Part shown: positions 1 through 6,202 of the stretch, in pieces
Layout of the letters: each line of letters opens with the position of its first letter
Position numbering within the stretch: the stretch's first letter is position 1
Source: Kiritimatiellia bacterium
GTDB taxonomy: Bacteria > Verrucomicrobiota > Kiritimatiellia > SLAD01
Reading direction: 5' to 3'
DNA length: 8,614 bases
Assembly (NCBI GenBank): GCA_007126995.1
Contig: SLAD01000083.1
Coordinates: 1 to 8,614, forward strand
Translations under genes and position numbers: made by a program
The notes under the pieces: generated by a model
Told to the model about the DNA's origin: nothing
Seen by the model: only the letters and a program-made list of their open reading frames with translations
Databases searched by the model: none

Positions 1-380
1 TCGAGCTATCCAGCCGACTCTACCACCGCGTTAAACAAATGGAGTCGGCCCAAAAACGCGCGCTGGAAACCGAAAGCGAAAACGTGCAGTTGATGATCTT
101 TGCCACCCGCATGCTTTCCGCCAAGCTCGCCGGCGCTCTGAACGGACTTGCTTATGATCGCGACTTGAGCTTCACCGCAGGCATGATCGTCGCGCAACTG
201 AAGCGGGCACTAAACCATTTCAACGAAGCGTCCCGCCGCATGAGCATACTCAGCATTATGCAGCCCGACTGGATCGACATTCTGCGCCCGTACCAGGAGG
301 AGCTTTTCTCCATCCGGGAGGAAATGCTGCACCTCATGGAGCGTTTTCGTCAGGCCATTCGCAGCCCAGGCCAAAACTAG
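1..380 (+). CDS. hypothetical alpha-helical protein, 5' end outside window
   Basis: The frame is open from base 3 to a TAG stop at 378-380, giving about 125 visible residues. The first ATG (39) has no recognisable ribosome binding site and the frame continues upstream of it, so the gene most likely begins before the window. The visible part is rich in Leu, Ala, Arg, Glu and Met with heptad-like spacing and almost no Gly or Pro until the tail, which suggests long amphipathic helices, perhaps a helical bundle or coiled coil. No signal peptide, membrane segment or catalytic motif is visible. It lies a short distance upstream of the membrane-anchored protein at 429 on the same strand and may be co-transcribed with it and pgpA. 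I do not recognise the family. Confidence 0.6.
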   Translation, partial: ELSSRLYHRVKQMESAQKRALETESENVQLMIFATRMLSAKLAGALNGLAYDRDLSFTAGMIVAQLKRALNHFNEASRRMSILSIMQPDWIDILRPYQEELFSIREEMLHLMERFRQAIRSPGQN

Positions 381-428
381 GCCGCACCGCTTGACTTGTT
401 GATCAAAAACCGCACACTGCTCGCCCGT

Positions 429-2009
429 ATGCAACTCTCCATCAAACGCATCATCTTTTGGATCCTGCTGATCGGTTTCGGCGGTGTGGCCCTGTACTGG
501 TTCTTCCATGTGCCCTATCGCCCGCAGGCTCTTTATCGGCTGGTCCCCGACAACAGCGTGTATATGAGCCATCACCGTTTGCTCGCTGAGCGCTGGGACA
601 CATTCACGGGGAATCCCCTGATCGAAACCTTCCTGGCCTCGACCGGGCTCGACATGGATGAGCTCAACGAATGGAGCGACGACGCCGATATCCGGCCGTG
701 GCTCGACAAGCTGCTGGCGCGCGATGTCTTGATTGCGCACAGTCCCGCGCTTGGCCCGACCCGCGAGCCGGCCTGGATACTGGCTGGCTGGATTGGTGGC
801 GAGAGCATCCGCTTGCGCTGGTTGCTTCAACGCGGTCGTTTGAGCGGCTTCCATATGGAACCGCGTCAAGGAGGCAACGTCTACTGGCTGGTCGACACCG
901 ACGATACACGACGCGAACAGTTATCGATTGCCCTCGTCGAAGGCATCCTGGTCGGCGTCTACTCCACCGATCCCCATGCTGTACGCCACGTCCTCGACGT
1001 GTATGACGGACTCACCAGCCGCTTCCCGATCGAGCACGTGCTGCGTACACCCGACGAGAATGCGGAATTGGATTTCGGCTGGGTTCGAGGGTTCGATCTG
1101 GACGGTGGCGAGGCCTATTACAACTTCGCGCTATCACAGGCCGACACCGTCGGCTTGGCCGGGCATGTCAGCACGCACGCGTCCGGCGACTGGCCCCGCA
1201 TCGGCGCGCCGGACATCGAGATCCCTTCGCGTATTTTGGGGGGACTACCCTTCCTGATGCTGGGATCGGATCCCGACGCGCTATATACGTTTATGCAAAA
1301 TCGCCTGCCGGTCTATGGCAGCCAAATGCTGCAAGGACTTTATCAGACCGAGCCCGCCGGGCCGGTCTTGGCGGCCGTCACGGGCGGCGACTTCGCCGGC
1401 TCGCTGTTTGGTATTTCCGTCCCTTCCATCACCTTGGCCTGGCCGATTACCGATCACGCCGAGACGTTCGCGCGCGTTCAACAACTGCTGGACCAACTGA
1501 ACGCGCAGTGGCGCTGGGGTTTGGTGGCCGCGCAACGTGAGGTCGAGGGCCTGCCGCTCTTTATTATCGAGAGCACCACCAACACCGCCTACGCCCGCTT
1601 CCGCGCCCGTGAACAAATTGCCTACACCATCATCGATGACTGGTTCGTCATCAGCACGCACTCGCGTCCCCTCATCCGCCTGGTTGGCCGCTATCATCGC
1701 CCCGAGGCCCTGATTGAAGCGGATGACGGTGGTTGGCAGCCCGGCTTGAAAACCGGCGATGCCGCAGCGCACGCGTATTGGGATATCCGGGCCGGCGCCT
1801 CAACGTTGCGCATGGCCATTTCGGCGTATTCAATGAAATTAATGTTTGAGGATGCACGCGGCACCCGCGAGCAACGCGAGCGCTTGAGCACCATGCGTGG
1901 CTGGCTGGACCTGATGGAAAATCTCGGCCCGATGCGCGTCTGGCTGGATCAGCAAGAGGGATATCGCACCCTGCGCTTTTCGCTTGGGGACCCAGGAGAA
2001 TCATCATGA
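429..2009 (+). CDS. membrane-anchored protein of unknown function (526 aa)
   Basis: From the ATG at 429 the protein has a short basic N-terminus (MQLSIKR), one hydrophobic segment at about residues 8-26, and then about 500 soluble residues. This fits a signal anchor with a large periplasmic domain. The frame also allows a TTG start at 396 that adds 11 residues. I prefer the ATG because it gives a compact anchor, although neither start has a good ribosome binding site. The soluble part is rich in Trp, Tyr, Asp and Arg, with short beta-like stretches and no catalytic motif or cysteine cluster that I recognise. The section after the anchor (LVPDNSVYMSHHR, then WDTFTGNPLIE) loosely recalls DUF3352-type proteins, but this is only an impression. 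The stop codon overlaps the pgpA start (ATGA), so the two are probably translationally coupled. A role in envelope or lipid biology is inferred from that linkage alone. Confidence 0.8.
   Translation: MQLSIKRIIFWILLIGFGGVALYWFFHVPYRPQALYRLVPDNSVYMSHHRLLAERWDTFTGNPLIETFLASTGLDMDELNEWSDDADIRPWLDKLLARDVLIAHSPALGPTREPAWILAGWIGGESIRLRWLLQRGRLSGFHMEPRQGGNVYWLVDTDDTRREQLSIALVEGILVGVYSTDPHAVRHVLDVYDGLTSRFPIEHVLRTPDENAELDFGWVRGFDLDGGEAYYNFALSQADTVGLAGHVSTHASGDWPRIGAPDIEIPSRILGGLPFLMLGSDPDALYTFMQNRLPVYGSQMLQGLYQTEPAGPVLAAVTGGDFAGSLFGISVPSITLAWPITDHAETFARVQQLLDQLNAQWRWGLVAAQREVEGLPLFIIESTTNTAYARFRAREQIAYTIIDDWFVISTHSRPLIRLVGRYHRPEALIEADDGGWQPGLKTGDAAAHAYWDIRAGASTLRMAISAYSMKLMFEDARGTREQRERLSTMRGWLDLMENLGPMRVWLDQQEGYRTLRFSLGDPGESS
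1994..1999 (+). promoter_or_regulatory. ribosome binding site of pgpA
   Basis: AGGAGA lies six bases upstream of the ATG at 2006, inside the last codons of the preceding gene. It supports the pgpA start and the ATGA overlap arrangement. Confidence 0.75.
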
Positions 2010-2521
2010 GCTTGGAACAAATCAAAGCCGCCGGCCCCGTAAAGGGCGGCGTGACCCTGTTTGCGGCCGGTTTTGGGCTTGGCTATAGCCCCTTCGCCTC
2101 CGGCACCGTCGGCTCCATCTGGGGCGTCGTCATCGTGCTCGGCCTGTACGCGCTCGACCTTTCGCTCGCCGCGTACATCGCCGCTTGCGTTGCCCTTACC
2201 CTTATCGCTATTCCCGTCTGCGACGTGGCCGAGAGCGTATACAAGAAGAAGGACGACGGGCGCGTCGTGGCGGACGAATTCCTCACCTTCCCGATCTGCC
2301 TCGCGGGCCTGCTGCCCATGATCGGCGAATACTGGTGGCTGCTGCCGATGGCGTTTTGCAGCAATCGTTTTTTTGACATCCTCAAACTTCCACCCGCGCG
2401 CCAGTTCGAGAAGATTCCCGGCGGTGCCGGCATTACGCTGGACGATGCCGCCGCCAGCTTCTACAGCCTGATCGCCAATTGGGCCGCCTTCTGGTTTCTG
2501 ACCAACGTGCTGGGTTGGTAA
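2006..2521 (+). CDS. pgpA: phosphatidylglycerophosphatase A
   Basis: PgpA removes the phosphate from phosphatidylglycerophosphate to give phosphatidylglycerol, at the cytoplasmic membrane, in anionic phospholipid synthesis. The 171-residue product matches the family length. It carries the family signatures in order: GLGYSPFASGTVGS at residues 24-37, a DDGRVVADEF block at 83-92 with the acidic D90-E91 pair, NRFFDILKLPP at 120-130, and GGAGITLDD at 139-147. Hydrophobic segments lie at about 36-70, 96-118 and 152-170. The start is fixed by an AGGAGA six bases upstream and by the ATGA overlap with the preceding gene, so expression is probably coupled to it. No key motif appears to be missing. The alternative SPxxPGT form of the first motif is here SPFASGT, a mild variation. 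Confidence 0.93.
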   Translation: MSLEQIKAAGPVKGGVTLFAAGFGLGYSPFASGTVGSIWGVVIVLGLYALDLSLAAYIAACVALTLIAIPVCDVAESVYKKKDDGRVVADEFLTFPICLAGLLPMIGEYWWLLPMAFCSNRFFDILKLPPARQFEKIPGGAGITLDDAAASFYSLIANWAAFWFLTNVLGW

Positions 2522-2533
2522 AAGGCAAATCAC

Positions 2534-2562
2534 TTGCCAAGCCCGAATACGCGTAGTATATA
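2534..2562 (+). promoter_or_regulatory. sigma70-type promoter for tRNA-His
   Basis: TTGCCA (2534-2539) and TATATA (2557-2562) are separated by 17 bases. Both are close to the housekeeping -35 and -10 consensus at ideal spacing. The predicted start of transcription, near 2569, is about ten bases before the mature tRNA. This is the clearest promoter in the window and agrees with a separately transcribed tRNA. Confidence 0.65.
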
Positions 2563-2580
2563 GGCCCATTACAACGTGCG

Positions 2581-2657
2581 GTGGGTGTAGCTCAGCTGGT
2601 TAGAGCGTCAGGTTGTGGTCCTGAATGTCGCGGGTTCGAGTCCCGTCACTCACCCCA
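2581..2657 (+). tRNA. tRNA-His (GTG anticodon)
   Basis: The cloverleaf folds fully. The acceptor stem is GTGGGTG with CACTCAC (one G-U pair), the D stem GCTC/GAGC, the anticodon stem TCAGG/CCTGA, and the T stem GCGGG/CCCGT around TTCGAGT. The anticodon GTG is at 2615-2617 and reads His CAC/CAU. The base before the acceptor stem (2580) is G, and the discriminator (2654) is C. These form the extra G-1:C73 pair that identifies tRNA-His to its synthetase. The 3' CCA is encoded at 2655-2657. The gene has its own promoter and ends nine bases before the stop codon of the convergent glycosyltransferase gene. Confidence 0.97.
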
Positions 2658-2666
2658 TCTTTCCCT

Positions 2667-3383
2667 TCATGAAGTCACGGTGAATGCGGCTTGGCGGCGT
2701 TGCCGGTAATGACGCCACATCTGGATGAACTGGAGCGCATCGCGTACCGGACGAATGTGGCTGTGATTATCGGGATGATAGACCACCGGCACGCGCACGG
2801 AATCGATCCGGAAGCCTCGGTCCGCCAAATGCAGCAGCACCTCCGACTCCGCCGCAAAACGGTGCGACTCAACATTCAGAAACGGCAACACCTCGCGATG
2901 AAACATGCGAAAGCCGCACTGCGTGTCCGGCACATACTGCTTTATGGCGTGGCTGATCAGGCGACTCATGATGCGATTCGTCCAGCGTCGCAGGAACGGC
3001 ATCTGCCGCAACTCGACCATCCGGTTACCCAATAGCACCGGGATGCCAGTGCGCCGGTGGGCCTCGAGAAAATCGGGGATCTGTTCGGCCCGGTGCTGGC
3101 CATCCGCGTCCATTGTCAATACGAGATCGAAGCCGTCCATCTGGGCGCGTGCAATGCCTGCTTGCAGGGCGGCCCCCTTGCCCGTGTTCGTTTCCTGCCG
3201 AATCACGAAGGCACCTGCCTGCTCCGCCAGCAGGGCCGTGTCATCGCGCGAGCCGTCATCCACCACGATGACTTGATCGACATGCGGCAAAGCTGAACGC
3301 ACCACCTCCGCAATCGTGGCCGCCGCATCGAAGGCGGGGACGACAACGCAACAGCGCGCTGCACTGGGGGACAGCTGATTCAT
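2667..3383 (-). CDS. glycosyltransferase family 2, dolichyl/polyprenyl-phosphate sugar synthase type
   Basis: The 238-residue protein is a GT-A fold glycosyltransferase of family GT2. Visible motifs are VVVPAFDAAATI at residues 13-24, VIVVDDGSRDDT at 38-49 for nucleotide binding, NTGKGAALQAGI at 66-77, and the metal/UDP-sugar site MDADGQH at 91-97 containing the D-x-D. GNRM (119-122) and QCGFRMF (155-161) match DPM1/DPG-synthase-like members, which move a sugar from a nucleotide carrier to a polyprenyl phosphate. There is no membrane segment, so the enzyme is cytoplasmic or peripheral and lacks the C-terminal membrane domain of GtrB-like proteins. The ATG at 3381-3383 gives the family-typical N-terminus, although no strong ribosome binding site is seen. 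It stands alone, convergent with tRNA-His. The acceptor and sugar cannot be read from sequence. Confidence 0.88.
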   Translation of the reverse strand: MNQLSPSAARCCVVVPAFDAAATIAEVVRSALPHVDQVIVVDDGSRDDTALLAEQAGAFVIRQETNTGKGAALQAGIARAQMDGFDLVLTMDADGQHRAEQIPDFLEAHRRTGIPVLLGNRMVELRQMPFLRRWTNRIMSRLISHAIKQYVPDTQCGFRMFHREVLPFLNVESHRFAAESEVLLHLADRGFRIDSVRVPVVYHPDNHSHIRPVRDALQFIQMWRHYRQRRQAAFTVTS

Positions 3384-3446
3384 GACACGATCTCAATGTA
3401 ACCAAACAACCCATCGCTGTCCATTCGACACACCACGCGTCATCCC

Positions 3447-3594
3447 AAACTTTGCTCACCTGCGGGACAAGCCCGCAGGGGTCGCCAGGCAATTGTCGGG
3501 GTAAGCCCGCAGGGGTCACGAGAAAACGCCCCCGGCGTGTCGAGTCGCGCGGCAAAACGCCCCCGGCGACCTTGTGTCGCCGGAGCGAAAGTTT
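3447..3594 (+). repeat. left palindromic repeat unit (148 nt)
   Basis: The unit starts AAACTTTGCTC and ends GAGCGAAAGTTT, imperfect inverted ends differing by one base. Bases 3447-3485 are identical to 4386-4424 (39 nt), and 3552-3594 are identical to 4453-4495 (43 nt). The first block holds a hairpin with an 8-bp stem CCTGCGGG/CCCGCAGG and loop ACAAG (3459-3479). The second holds an 8-bp stem CCGGCGAC/GTCGCCGG and loop CTTGT (3563-3583). The middle carries a second, decayed pass through the same motifs: AAGCCCGCAGGGGTC at about 3502-3516 and AAAACGCCCCCGGCG at 3523-3537, the latter repeated exactly at 3554-3568. It therefore looks like a compound of two units. It lies in the gap between the divergent glycosyltransferase and transposase genes. 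Confidence 0.85.
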
Positions 3595-3606
3595 TATCTT
3601 CGGCGC

Positions 3607-4377
3607 ATGCGCTACAGCGTCCACAACATCAAGCCGGTGCACTCACTCCACTATACCTGGACCGGCTGGCCACTCCTTGGCGCCTCCTTCCCTGAACCGC
3701 CCCCGCTCGACGATCTGGCAACCGTCTGGCAATCCGATGGCTTCACCATCACGCATCACACCTTCAAGCCGGACTCCCTGCAACTCGCTTTCGAGGCCCA
3801 GCCGCATGTCGCCCCCACCTTCTTCGCACAGCGCGTCAAAGGTCGACTCCAGCACGCGTATCGCAAAGCGGGCACAGCGGTTTCGTTCAGCCGCAAAATG
3901 GCCATGCGCGCGGTTGGCAACAACCTCAGCGAGGTTGTGAAGAAGTACGTCCGCAATCAGTTGCGTCACATCGACCTGGCAGACCCCAAATATCTCGCCA
4001 CGCTGGCCCAAGTGGCCTACGAGGATGCATCGGTGGATTTGGCCGAGCCCGCCGAGACCGGCAGCGGACGCTATTGGTACAACCTGCATTTGGTGCTGGT
4101 GACAGCTGATCGTTATCGCATGGGTGGCGCGGATTTCCTAAGACAACTCCGCGAGGCCGCAGTAGAGAACCTCCAAGAGGCGGGCTGCTCGGTGCGAGCG
4201 GTAGCCGTCATGCCGGACCACATTCACGTGGCGTTACGGGGACATCCTGATAAGTCGCCGATCGAGCTTGGGATGTCACTCCAGAATGCCACGGCCGTAG
4301 TGAAAGGTTTGCGACTTTGGCAGGAGGAGTTTTATGTCGGAAGCTTTAGTGAGTACGACCTCAAGGCGCTGCGCTGA
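3607..4377 (+). CDS. IS200-like / REP-associated tyrosine transposase with two Y1 domains
   Basis: Y1 transposases cut and join single-stranded DNA at hairpin ends, using an HUH metal site and a tyrosine nucleophile. The 256-residue protein reads as two tandem Y1-like halves. The C-terminal half (about 155-256) has NLHLVLVTADRY at the first strand and MPDHIHVAL at 202-210, the HUH pair being H205 and H207, followed by a helix (SPIELGMSLQNA) and W238-Q239. It ends at R256, where the catalytic-Tyr helix should begin. The N-terminal half (about 11-121) has LHYTWTG in the first-strand position and KPDSLQLAF at 54-62 where HUH should be (S57, Q59). It then has FFAQRVKGRLQHAYRK and a canonical nucleophile helix, SEVVKKYVRNQ, with Y114 and Q118. 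ATG 3607 lies 12 bases beyond the left repeat. A GTG at 3574 would start inside the repeat hairpin and is less likely. Y250 is an alternative nucleophile. The repeats on both sides support a mobile or REP-mobilising role. Confidence 0.85.
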   Translation: MRYSVHNIKPVHSLHYTWTGWPLLGASFPEPPPLDDLATVWQSDGFTITHHTFKPDSLQLAFEAQPHVAPTFFAQRVKGRLQHAYRKAGTAVSFSRKMAMRAVGNNLSEVVKKYVRNQLRHIDLADPKYLATLAQVAYEDASVDLAEPAETGSGRYWYNLHLVLVTADRYRMGGADFLRQLREAAVENLQEAGCSVRAVAVMPDHIHVALRGHPDKSPIELGMSLQNATAVVKGLRLWQEEFYVGSFSEYDLKALR

Positions 4378-4385
4378 ATCCGCAT

Positions 4386-4495
4386 AAACTTTGCTCACCT
4401 GCGGGACAAGCCCGCAGGGGTCGCATCGCCCCGCGAACTTTCGGGGCGCGAAGCAAAACGCCCCCGGCGACCTTGTGTCGCCGGAGCGAAAGTTT
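4386..4495 (+). repeat. right palindromic repeat unit (110 nt)
   Basis: This is the second copy of the unit, in the same orientation, with the same terminal AAACTTTGCTC (4386-4396) and GAGCGAAAGTTT (4484-4495). The two shared hairpins lie at 4398-4418 and 4464-4484. Its centre differs from the left unit and forms a third hairpin: 7-bp stem CGCCCCG/CGGGGCG (4427-4433 and 4442-4448) with loop CGAACTTT, which itself contains the terminal AACTTT motif. It fills the whole space between the convergent transposase and rluD genes, and its last two bases are part of the rluD stop codon. Confidence 0.85.
4455..4484 (-). terminator. possible terminator of rluD formed by the repeat hairpin
   Basis: Read on the - strand just after the rluD stop codon, the repeat gives an 8-bp GC-rich stem (CCGGCGAC/GTCGCCGG, loop ACAAG), then five bases (GGGCG, overlapping the stem edge) and TTTT. 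The T run is short and not directly next to the stem, so efficiency is uncertain. The position between convergent genes favours a terminator role for a repeat of other origin. Confidence 0.35.
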
Positions 4496-5426
4496 ACGAC
4501 TGCGGCTTGCACTCGCGTAGTCGTCGGATGATTTCCCGGAAATCCTCCGGCAACGGCGCGGTGAACTCCAGTGCCGCCCCGCTGACGGGATGCTGCAGCG
4601 CCAGGCCGCGCGCGTGCAGCAGTTGGCGCGGCACCTCGGTGCCGTCGGCGAGTTTCCGCGCGCGCCCGTATTCCCTATCTCCCAAAATGGGATGCCCCAA
4701 ATGCGCCATGTGCACGCGGATTTGGTGTGTCCGGCCGGTTTCAATCAACACATTCAGCAGCGTCGCCTCGCCCAACGACTCGATCGTCTCATACTGGCTG
4801 CGCGCGCTACGACCATGCTCCACGCGGGCGCTCATGCGCTTGCGGTGATGCGGATCGCGCCCAATCAAGGTCTCGATCTGGCCGGATTCCGGCTCCACCA
4901 CGCCGCGCACCAAGGCCCAGTAGCGCTTGGTCACACGGCGCTCTTTAAAGTCGCGACTTAGCCCCGCCATCGCCGCCTCGGTCTTGGCCACCACCATCAG
5001 GCCACTGGTGTCCTTGTCCAAACGATGCACAATACCGGGCCGCAACTCACCGCCAATCCCGGCCAAGTCATCACAGTGGTGAAGCAGCGCATTCACCAGT
5101 GTGCCGCCCTCGTGCCCTGCTGCCGGATGAACGACCAAGCCGGCGGGCTTGTTCAGCACCAAAATATCGCGATCCTCGAACAGAATATCCAGCGGGATCG
5201 CTTCCGGCGCCAAAGCCACCTTCTTCGCGGGCGGAGGGCGAACAACAACGAGATCGTCCGGCTTGAGCGATGCGTTGGGTTTGACCGCCTCGCCATTCAC
5301 GGACACGTAGGCGTCCTTGATCCACTGCTGAATGCGCGAGCGGGAAACTTCGTCGAGCTGGCGACTCAACCAAACGTCTAGACGCTCACCGGAGTCCAGC
5401 TCGGATACTCTATATTCCGCATCCAT
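4494..5426 (-). CDS. rluD: RluD-family 23S rRNA pseudouridine synthase
   Basis: Enzymes of the RluA/RluC/RluD family convert specific uridines to pseudouridine, RluD in helix 69 of 23S rRNA. The 310-residue product has an N-terminal S4 RNA-binding domain at about 14-64 (ERLDVWLSRQLDEVSRSRIQ), a linker, and the catalytic domain. LVLNKPAGLVVHP lies at 89-101 and GIVHRLDKDTSGLMVVAK at 131-148 with catalytic D137. RYWALVRG (168-175), ETGRTHQIRVHMAHLGHPILGD (229-250) and LLHARGLALQHP (269-280) follow. S4 plus length favours RluD over the S4-less RluA, but substrate choice is not proven. I chose the ATG at 5426. A GTG at 5477 would add 17 residues unlike the family and deepen the overlap. It overlaps the end of lgt by 17 bases and is probably co-transcribed. 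Its TAA stop uses two bases of the neighbouring repeat. Confidence 0.9.
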   Translation of the reverse strand: MDAEYRVSELDSGERLDVWLSRQLDEVSRSRIQQWIKDAYVSVNGEAVKPNASLKPDDLVVVRPPPAKKVALAPEAIPLDILFEDRDILVLNKPAGLVVHPAAGHEGGTLVNALLHHCDDLAGIGGELRPGIVHRLDKDTSGLMVVAKTEAAMAGLSRDFKERRVTKRYWALVRGVVEPESGQIETLIGRDPHHRKRMSARVEHGRSARSQYETIESLGEATLLNVLIETGRTHQIRVHMAHLGHPILGDREYGRARKLADGTEVPRQLLHARGLALQHPVSGAALEFTAPLPEDFREIIRRLRECKPQS

Positions 5427-6168
5427 GACTTCGTACAGAGTGGCGTTGTTTCGGCAGGAAGATCCAGAAGACTGCACCGAAGGCGATAAAGATAAGACTT
5501 AGTTCCTGAGCCGCGTTGAGCCACAGGCCCGTCAAGCGCTCGTCCCCGCGCAAGAATTCCAGTCCGAACCGGGTCGCCGGATAAAGCATCATATACATCG
5601 CGAACACGCGCCCCTGTCGATGCCGCCGCAGCATCACTTGCAGGAGAACCACGTAGATGGCGAGATTGAGCGTGGTCTCGAGCAGCGGCACCGGATACCG
5701 CCAATCGCTCCCCAGTCGTACGGCCCACCATCCATCATGTACCGCGCCGTAGCAGCAACCGTTCATAAAGCAACCGATGCGGCCGATCGCATGGCCCAGC
5801 GGAACACCGGTAATGCCGTAATCGGCCATCAAGCGCAACGGCAAGCGGCGGATCGCCGCGAGCAGCAAGGCCGCCAGCGACGCCCCCATAAACCCGCCGT
5901 AATAAATCATGCCGCCGCGATTAATCTGAAGAATTAGGCCGGGATCTTCGCTGAACACGTTCCAGTTCGCCAGCACGAAAGCCGTGCGGGCACCGACCAC
6001 GCCCCCCACAATCACCCAGACACACAACTCAACTCCAAGACCGCGCGGCAGCCCCAAGCGAGAACCCAGCCAGGTCCAATGAATGGCGGCAGCCAGAAAA
6101 CCACCGGCGAAGAGCACGCCGTACCAGTGTATCGTGATCAGACTGGATTCAAAGAGGATCGGCTGCAC
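5410..6168 (-). CDS. lgt: prolipoprotein diacylglyceryl transferase
   Basis: Lgt moves diacylglycerol from phosphatidylglycerol to the lipobox cysteine of prolipoproteins in the inner membrane, the first step of lipoprotein maturation. The 252-residue product is hydrophobic with several membrane segments and has the family landmarks. These are IHWYGVLFAGGF near the N-terminus (residues 13-24), RGGMIYYGGFMGA, the signature GRIGCFMNGCCYG, and a C-terminal YPATRFGLEFLRGDER with the conserved Arg, Phe and Glu. The signature has Cys residues where Escherichia coli has Asn and Glu-Leu, and the HPTQLYE block appears as YPVPLLET. The start is a GTG at 6168. The frame is closed by a stop at 6187-6189 and has no better start, and the ribosome binding site is weak. 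It lies 34 bases after a lipoprotein gene, its likely substrate, and uses the product of the PgpA pathway. Confidence 0.92.
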   Translation of the reverse strand: MQPILFESSLITIHWYGVLFAGGFLAAAIHWTWLGSRLGLPRGLGVELCVWVIVGGVVGARTAFVLANWNVFSEDPGLILQINRGGMIYYGGFMGASLAALLLAAIRRLPLRLMADYGITGVPLGHAIGRIGCFMNGCCYGAVHDGWWAVRLGSDWRYPVPLLETTLNLAIYVVLLQVMLRRHRQGRVFAMYMMLYPATRFGLEFLRGDERLTGLWLNAAQELSLIFIAFGAVFWIFLPKQRHSVRSHGCGI

Positions 6169-6202
6169 GAGAGTCCAAAGAGAAGGCTAGCCCGGAAACA
6201 CG

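Larger units (their letters stand above)
3447..4495 (+). mobile_element. RAYT/IS200-like element: transposase between two direct palindromic repeat units
   Basis: A Y1-type transposase gene (3607-4377) is bracketed tightly by two copies of one palindrome-rich unit in the same orientation. The left unit ends 12 bases before the ATG and the right unit begins eight bases after the stop. This layout resembles REP-associated tyrosine transposases with their REP/BIME repeats, or an IS200/IS605-type element whose ends are hairpins. I see no target-site duplication, which fits Y1 chemistry. The boundaries given are the outer ends of the repeat units. Whether the whole thing moves as one block, or the units are substrates acted on in trans, cannot be told from one copy. 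Confidence 0.65.

Noticed and set aside
210..869. Long open frame on the - strand (219 codons) overlapping two + strand genes
   Set aside because: It lies opposite two frames with better gene features (a membrane anchor, and coupling to pgpA), and its composition shows no domain. It is typical of GC-rich shadow frames.
1281..1772. Open frame on the - strand (163 codons) inside the membrane-anchored protein gene
   Set aside because: Fully nested antisense with no motif and no ribosome binding context, so a shadow frame.
2664..2675. TTCATGAA palindrome after tRNA-His as a terminator
   Set aside because: The stem is too short, AT-rich, has no loop and no T run, and it overlaps the glycosyltransferase stop region.
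4375..4424. A frameshift that would restore the missing Tyr helix at the transposase C-terminus
   Set aside because: I read the other + frames past the stop codon. They give no Y-x-x-x-Q helix and run at once into the repeat, so the end at R256 looks genuine.
3447..4495. CRISPR array
   Set aside because: Only two repeat units about 0.9 kb apart, with a gene between and no regular spacers.
5424..5477. rluD start at GTG 5477
   Set aside because: It would add 17 residues before the conserved N-terminus and overlap lgt further. The ATG at 5426 gives the family-typical start.
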